Origin: Planoprotostelium fungivorum
Taxonomy: Eukaryota; Evosea; Variosea; Cavosteliida; Cavosteliaceae
Direction of reading: 5' to 3'
DNA: 64,000 bases
Assembly (NCBI GenBank): GCA_003024175.1
Contig: MDYQ01000092.1
Coordinates: 31,401-95,400, forward strand
Positions 58,674 to 64,000 of the stretch are shown here, in pieces; the stretch's first letter is position 1, and every line of letters begins with the position of its first letter. The notes below the pieces were generated by a model. It saw only the letters and a list, made by a program, of their open reading frames with translations. It had not been told where the DNA came from and ran no database searches. The position numbers were made by a program, and so were the translations under genes.

Positions 58674-59055
58674 ATGATGCGTCACATCACAATCCTCCTG
58701 TTAGTGGTTCTGTTATCAAATCTGATGGCAGGGTGAAAATCGAATGGGTTTTGGTTCCTTATAATGCAATAGACAAGAGGTACCTACGAATCAGTGGGCT
58801 GTCCAATTAAAGAAGGAGGCAGACCCAGAACGAACGGCAGAGTCGCACGGGTTCACATATAAATCCTCCATTGGATCATTGCCAGACCATTATCTGTTCG
58901 AAAAGAAGTCTGACACCATTATCGGTGAGACACATCCAAAGCTCGAGGACGACCCAAATGTTCTTTGGTCAGAACGACAGGTAACGACAGTGATATCCCA
59001 CGATGGTAATTCTGGATAGATTCTCAGACAAAGAGCGAAGAGGGATGAACTATGA
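58674..59055 (+). CDS. Free-standing proprotein-convertase propeptide ending in RDEL
   Basis: Three exons (58674-58732, 58773-58980, 59020-59055) join in frame across 40- and 39-nt GT-AG introns to a 100-residue protein. It has a signal peptide, MMRHITILLLVVLLSNLMAG. It then matches the S8 pro-domain of kexin/furin enzymes: PTNQWAVQLKKEAD, AESHGFTYKSSIGSLPDHY, LFEKK, LEDDPNVLWSERQ, and the convertase cleavage motif RQRAKR. Instead of entering the catalytic domain, the frame ends DEL-stop, giving a C-terminal KRDEL, an ER-retrieval-type tail. No catalytic D/H/S motifs follow within the next 250 bases. It may act as a retained inhibitor or chaperone of a convertase elsewhere, or be the 5' remnant of a decayed protease gene. 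The fold assignment is strong; the role is inference. Confidence 0.75.
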
Positions 59056-59291
59056 TAGTACTATCTCTCAGTTCCTCCAACATCCACAATCTTCGCACAT
59101 TCCACAGATGCTGTCTCCATAATGGAATAAAAGGAAAAGATGGTTCATCCATCGCGATCGATCGACACCATCTCATGCGTGACATCATCTATTCCGATCA
59201 TCAATCGAGCGGATTCTTCGCTCTAGATCCAGCAGTGATTGGTATTCTTCCTTCAGTTCTACTTTGATTCAGCACTCTCTCTTGACATCCA

Positions 59292-60105
59292 TCACTCACC
59301 CTGCACCGTGTTCTGAATGTGTTGAACGGTGGATCTCGAATGCTCCTCCTCTACACCACCGTACATGGTCCCCACTCTGTCCTCGATCTGCATCAATTTA
59401 TCTGAGAGGCTCAAGATCAGCTCTGCTCTCGATTGCTCTGCCTCGGTGTCAGAGTCGAAGGGAAGAGACGGCAGACTCACCTTCTACAAAGTAGAAGAAG
59501 ACAGAATTGGACCTCTGCTGGCTGAAGTCTTGAACCCACAGCTCGGCCGACGGGTAGTTGTTCGCCTGTGCGTGCGGTGTGAAGCACCACAGCTCGTTGT
59601 CCGAGATCAAGGCGGTCGCAGCCGGTCTGTGGTTCCAATACACGACCGACGTGTGAGTGAAGCCTGCAGAGGTGAGGAGATGACACAGGTGACGTCCATC
59701 ACCCTCTCCAAAGATCTTGATGCCGTTCTCTCGGGACATCGATCCCCTCTCTGGGAGGATCTTCTTGATGGAGAGACTTCTCATCCTCCTCTCCGAAGGC
59801 ATGGGTGGCACGTCTGGTCTGTCTCCACGGCCCTCGCTCATGCTGGGGAAGCTGTCATCGAGTGGGTGAGAGATCTTCATCCTCTTGTTGTCCGATTTGA
59901 TCGGGGGGAGGACGATGGGCTGTGTCTCTGCACCTGTGGTTCGTCAGCTGTGGGGTGTGGGGGTGGACTTACGATCGTTGGCCACGACAAAACTGATCTC
60001 CATGGGAGAGAATTGGGGTCCCAGAGAACGACTGATGGGAGCGCTGGAGAGGGAGGAGATCGTAGCGGCTACGCCCAGGGTCGATGGTGGTTGTGCATAA
60101 GCCAT
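59292..60105 (-). CDS. Hypothetical protein, unknown family
   Basis: Exons join from ATG 60105: MAYAQPPSTLGVAATISSLS, FSPMEISFVVANDR, then AETQPIVLPPIKSDNKRMKI, a Ser/Pro/Glu-rich stretch, LSIKKILPERGSMSRENGI, then a globular-looking core FGEGDGRHLCHLLTSAGFTH, SVVYWNHRPAATALISDN, ELWCFTPHAQANNY and WVQDFSQQRSNSVFFYFVE. The final exon is a helix, ELILSLSDKLMQIEDRVGTM, ending NTVQ; splicing at GTGAGT joins directly to TAG, and reading through also stops two codons later. Repeated W/F positions suggest a beta-rich fold. I cannot name it. The opposite-strand 278-codon ORF is its shadow. Confidence 0.65.
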
Positions 60106-60235
60106 CTGATAATGTCAGACGGTGATGCAAGCGAGACGATTTACTCTCATGTCCCCGCGGCCTAGATGTTGCCTGGGTGACTCGACGTCTCTAAATCGAA
60201 CGCATTCATGTGGATGTGTCTTTGCTGTATGGAGT

Positions 60236-60761
60236 TTAGAGATTTCTTCGTCGTTGAATGGGCTCACAATAGTAGTGAATGAGATATGTCTCGAAACCCT
60301 CCAAGCAGAAGAGCCACTTTCCAAATCGAAAGTTCTCTCCACGATTGTGGTTCTTTAAGACATATGTCCTCTTGTAGCCTGATACTATCTTGGATTCTCC
60401 ATCATAAAGCTTTGTTGGTCTTCCATTTTGATCAAATGTCCCTCTGAGAGTCTTATGGTCGGTCCCATCGCCTGTGAAGAAATATATCATTCCACCTGCA
60501 TTTTGTTATTCCATGCTAGAGCCACCCTCCCTGTAACTCACTGGTGACCTCCGCTGGATGGACTGCCAAAACTGGGATGACCAATCCTTCTATTTGAGGG
60601 GGTACAGAAGACTTATCTCGCAGGTCCATCAGGAGTTGAACATATTGAACATTTTTCTGCATAAAGGCACATCTCGGAATGGGGCGATGCCATGATGTTC
60701 CCTCTTGTATAATAAGCCCTGAGCCCAATTGAGTTGTATCCATCGGACGAACCTCCGTCAT
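60236..60761 (-). CDS. Hypothetical protein, two exons
   Basis: ATG 60761 reads MTEVRPMDTTQLGSGLIIQE, then PIPRCAFMQKNVQYVQLLMD and IEGLVIPVLAVHPAEV; an intron (GTGAGTTACAGG...ATGCAG) joins it to GMIYFFTGDGTDHKTLRGTF, DQNGRPTKLYDGESKIVSGY and KRTYVLKNHNRGENFRFGKW, ending EPIQRRRNL. The second exon has a beta-strand/turn pattern (G-D-G-T-D-H-K, D-Q-N-G-R-P) like a small beta-sandwich. No family recognised. Confidence 0.55.
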
Positions 60762-60910
60762 TGTCTAATCCGTTCTTGACCCCACACGGTAAACGGGGAG
60801 GAATACGCTTTTGCGTAACAGGCTCAATTCGGTTGTAGATATGGAATAAATGAACATGAATATTAAGTCCCATCAATTCTGTGATCTCTTCATGATCCCC
60901 TCCTCTTCTT

Positions 60911-62600
60911 TCATTTCTTCTGTAGGGTCTTCTCCATGTTTTCCACGATCTCATTCAACCTTTCCTTCTCTTCCCGGGCCAACTGCCTCGCCATGCTCCT
61001 CCGGTAGCTCTCCACCTCTCCCATCTCTTTCGGATAACGCTGTAGAATCCTCTTCAAGTGAGAGAGACAAGCACGTACGGCGGACCTCTCTCTCCTCTCC
61101 TCTTCAAAGGGCCTTCTGGGATCCATCCTCCCTTCAAAGTCCAATTCAGACATTCGATGCACTCGAGTGCAGGTGAGGATGTCACGGTGAGAAGAAGAAG
61201 AGACGTAGACAAAGTCACTGCCGCCGCGTCAGAAGGACACCGAACGAGACGCACCCGTCCAGTTGTAGAGCGGACAAGATGTCCGCGCGCTGATCGGACA
61301 GTGGAGTGTTTCTCTCGGTGGGAGCTATGGAGGGTATCATGACACCATCGTCCTCGGGCACTTCCAACAAGAATCCATAGTCCATCATCAGCTGTCCGTT
61401 CGTCATCTTTCTCCTCCCATACCTCAGGTAGATCTATCTGTCATCAGTCTTCTCCTCCGTGCATTGTTCTCTCACTTCTTCTCCCTCTCTGATATCCTTC
61501 TTCGCTCGCACGATCATTCCTCCCTCCCCCGTACCTTCTTCTCCCTCGTAGAGTGTCAGAGACACAGTGATGAAGGAAGGTCACCGTCACATCTTCCTCT
61601 CCCCTGTAGTTGAACATGTCTGAGATGGGAACGAGTGCACCACCCTTCTCTCCTCGATTGTCCGTCACGACGAAAGACCTCGACCAGATGACTGACGGTT
61701 GTCATTCACTTTGAATGGATGAGAGATATCACTTGAGAGGGAGTAGATGAAATCGTCCAGTGTGAATCGATGCAGACCTGATGAGGTGAGATGGAGGATG
61801 GATGGATGTCACCTGATGCGGGGACTCGGCCCTGCAGTCGTTCCATCACGTCTGAATAGAATCCTTGCAGCGATCTCTTCTTACGGAGAGTGAAATCTGC
61901 ATCGGTCAGGAGGTGATGAGAAGAGAGACGTACGGTACAAAGAGGAACCTTGCAGCTCTTGCAGTTCTTCGTCGGTCCAATGGATGGTGGTGTCCATTCT
62001 ATCGGGGAAGCTCACTGCGAGATTAGATGCGTTTGTTATTCTTCCTCACTCGTGTAAGGATGATATTCAGACAGACTGTCGTTTCTCTGCTGGAGTAAGA
62101 AGAGGGCCATCAAGTGTAAGTCGCTTATTCCTTCTCTCCAACTATCGTCACCCGCCTGCATTCCATCATGATTCGTTTCTCGAAAACGACTCACGGGAAA
62201 CGAACAAGTGTCTTCGATGTGTTTTTGAAGGAAGAGGAGACTGTTGATTGGCGCGATGACGAGACGATCGGGGACGTATAAGATCTCTTCACCCAACTAC
62301 ATCTCGACTGAGCCAGATCGTGACAGAGAGTTCGTGTCATTCACCTTGATGTTCTCTGTGGCATACACGCCACGACCTTTGTCTGAGCGGAAATCAATCA
62401 CTGTCTCGTTTTTCCGTCGTACCCTTCGAATTCCTCACAACTAATTTGGGAAAACGAGCTCCTCCACTCCTCGCCCACGACAACATATCGACGACTTCTT
62501 GTTCCGAGCCGATCGTCTCTCCAGCGATGGAGGAACATAACAAGTAAAGAAACAAGACACACCTCGAATGAGGGGTGACCAGCCCTACATTAGGAGACAT
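60911..62600 (-). CDS. SET-domain lysine methyltransferase (SETD3/SETD6/LSMT type)
   Basis: This non-histone lysine methyltransferase class has a split SET domain plus a C-terminal substrate-binding region. Exons give VVDMLSWARSGGARFPKLVV, KGRGVYATENIKLGEEILYV (the G-R-G-V-Y-A SAM motif), PDRLVIAPIN, LMALFLLQQRNDSLSEYHPY, WTDEELQELQGSSLYR, FTLDDFIYSLS, WSRSFVV, GALVPISDMFNYR, IREGEEIYLRYG and RRKMTNGQLMMDYGFLLEVP, then a basic helix and LNEIVENMEKTLQKK. The motif D-M-F-N-Y has Tyr where most relatives have His (N-H). The N-terminus before residue 20 is hydrophobic (CVLFLYLLCSS) and may be wrong; 62600 is the first ATG in frame. Substrate unknown. Confidence 0.88.
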
Positions 62601-62998
62601 CAGAAGTGATTCTGTGAAAAGGGAAGCTGAAATGCGGTGTGTCAAAAACGGAGACTGCGAAATGCGAGGAGGAATATACTGTCTACATTTCCAGTCGTCG
62701 GCTCATCCAAAACATCACATAACCGGTAAAACGAGACCGGCTAAGATCTAAAAGACAGACATGACTGTGAGCTAATCTATCATCTGACTCGATATTAGAG
62801 ATATCCATCGAGTTGGTCGGAGCTTTCTTTCTGATATATCATAGGATAAAGCCACCCTCCTGCAATTCGTCCAAGCAACGGATTGGAATTCTCGTATCCT
62901 CTGATATTCTTTTCTATTCTGAAAGCATCGTAATGACCTCTGCAAGAGACATTTAGCGGAGATCTTTCATCATGTTCCTTAACTCTCATAGATTTAAA
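62601..62998. other. Intergenic; likely first exon of the Rho gene
   Basis: I see no complete gene. A 64-codon minus-strand ORF at 62795-62989 has no family signal. The missing start of the Rho gene may be here. Confidence 0.4.
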
Positions 62999-63998
62999 TG
63001 ACCCTGTTGTGGTGAATCACGTAGCGGCCATCAAATCACATGTTGGAGGAGGTTCCGCACCAACTCTCGCAGCAGCCACAGGAGGAAGTACTTCTAGCAG
63101 TGGAAGCGAGAAGCGTGTGAAATGTGTCGTGGTGAGTTGACTCGATTTCCCTTCGACATCCGTTAAATTTTCTCTTCAGGTCGGCGATGGTGCCGTAGGA
63201 AAAACCTCTCTTCTTATTCGTTACTCTTCCGGCACGTTCCCCACTGATTATGTGAGATCTCCCATCATCCTCTCATCCTCTCTGATATCATGCAGCTCCC
63301 CACCGTCTTTGACAACCACACTGCACATATGAACCGTAACGGAGAGAAGATCACCCTGCATCTGTGAGTCACCTCTTTTCCTTCTCCATCTCATCCATCT
63401 CAGGTGGGATACTGCCGGCCAGGAAGACTACGATGTGAGTTCATCTGTGACATCTTTTATTGACCGAAGCAGCGTCTTCGACCTCTCAGCTATCCAGGAG
63501 CTGACGTCATCCTCCTCTGCTTCTCCACCGTCAACCAATCGTCTTATGATGCCATCCGCGAGAAGGTGAGAGGAACAAACGATCTCTTCTCACTCTCTCA
63601 GTGGGCACCTGAAGTCCAACACTACATTCCCAACATCCCCCACATTCTCATCGGCACCAAGATCGATCTGAGGTGATGATGATTCCATCACGGACGCATG
63701 CTGAAGACGAGACAGAGAAGAGAAGACACCCGACCCCAACTCTGGGTTGTTTGAGCCCCTGACGGCAGAGAACGGAGCGGCCATGGCAAAGGAGATCGGA
63801 GCGACAAAGTACATGGAGATCTGCTCAAAGAATGGACAGGGTATCGAAGAGGTCTTCAATGAGGCCGTAGACCAGGCATTGAGGGACAGAGCTGCCGCGG
63901 AAGGAAGTGCCGTCGCCAGCGGTGGAGCCGCCGCCGCCGCGTCTCCCGTCATCAGACCCGGAAAGAAGACGAAAAAGCAGGGCTGCATGCTCATGTGA
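62999..63998 (+). CDS. Rho/Rac-family small GTPase with N-terminal extension (start unresolved)
   Basis: This switch protein controls the actin cytoskeleton. Seven or so exons give a Ser/Gly/Ala-rich extension ([31 protein letters not shown]) and then the G-domain: [20 protein letters not shown] (P-loop), [20 protein letters not shown] (switch I with the effector Thr), [13 protein letters not shown] (switch II), [32 protein letters not shown] (T-K-x-D), a Rho-type stretch, and [20 protein letters not shown]. The C-terminus is Ala-rich, then [11 protein letters not shown]: a polybasic region and the prenylation box CMLM. No in-frame ATG lies upstream of the extension before a stop at about 62934, so the initiating exon is not identified; the first codons given here are approximate. 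Confidence 0.9.
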
Positions 63999-64000
63999 AA

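Noticed and set aside
59052-59267. Catalytic-domain remnant after the convertase propeptide (HNGIKGKDGSSIAI resembles a protease strand)
   Set aside because: The similarity is short, in another frame, and lacks the D, H and S motifs; not enough to claim a decayed protease, though it should be searched.
59329-60165. 278-codon ORF on the plus strand
   Set aside because: It is antisense to the spliced minus-strand gene at 59292-60105, which has splice-consistent exons and protein-like composition.

Overview
The window is nuclear DNA of a eukaryotic microbe. Genes are broken by many short GT-AG introns (typically about 40-60 nt, usually starting GTGAG), are tightly packed on both strands, and include core eukaryotic genes: DNA polymerase delta, PI4-kinase beta, SF1, RRS1, UTP4, Erlin, NFU1, DYRK1 and a Rho GTPase. 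The gene mix (CotH-EGF surface proteins, filamin-type actin binding, multi-PH RhoGAP, sedolisin and carboxypeptidase) fits an amoebozoan. A protosteloid such as Planoprotostelium is my guess from gene content and intron style, not something the sequence proves.

Layout. 1-2480 (-): CotH/EGF secreted protein, running off the left edge. 3994-8471 (+): POLD1 in about 19 exons. 8622-9741 (-): SDR. 10246-11077 (+): NUDT5-like Nudix. 11622-13451 (+): PQ-loop membrane protein with a long N-terminal domain. 14308-15633 (+): protein with two Z-alpha-like winged helices, followed by a broken duplicate of its middle (16795-17066). 17321-20652 (+): PI4K beta. 20706-22273 (-) and 22381-23971 (+): RRS1 and SF1, divergent. 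24132-26021 (-): sedolisin. 26637-28625 (-): DYRK1-like kinase. 29368-30862 (-): CASTOR-like ACT protein. 31133-35087 (+): six-PH RhoGAP. 35146-38951 (-): subtilisin-EGF-polytopic membrane fusion. 39200-40469 (-): F-box protein.

41300-43101 (+): serine carboxypeptidase. 43314-44205 (+): NFU1. 44456-44776 (+): SH3 protein. 45268-45949 (+): unknown. 46107-47712 (-): Erlin. 47905-49433 (-): filamin-type actin-binding domain plus fascin-like repeats. 49716-52080 (-) and 52180-52889 (+): UTP4 and a charged coil protein, divergent. 53133-54140 (+): SDR. 54305-55378 (+): membrane protein. 57225-58270 (-): truncated duplicate of the first gene. 58674-59055 (+): free-standing proprotein-convertase propeptide ending in RDEL. 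59292-60761 (-): two unknowns. 60911-62600 (-): SET-domain methyltransferase. About 63000-63998 (+): Rho GTPase.

The genes do not form a pathway. Themes are ribosome biogenesis (RRS1, UTP4), actin/Rho signalling (RhoGAP, Rho, filamin-fascin, SH3) and secretory-pathway proteolysis (sedolisin, subtilisin fusion, carboxypeptidase, convertase propeptide). The most unusual items are the RDEL-tailed propeptide, the subtilisin-EGF-membrane fusion, the Z-alpha-like protein, and a recurrent 12-13-mer in introns. Exon joins were worked out by hand from reading frame, splice consensus and family similarity.
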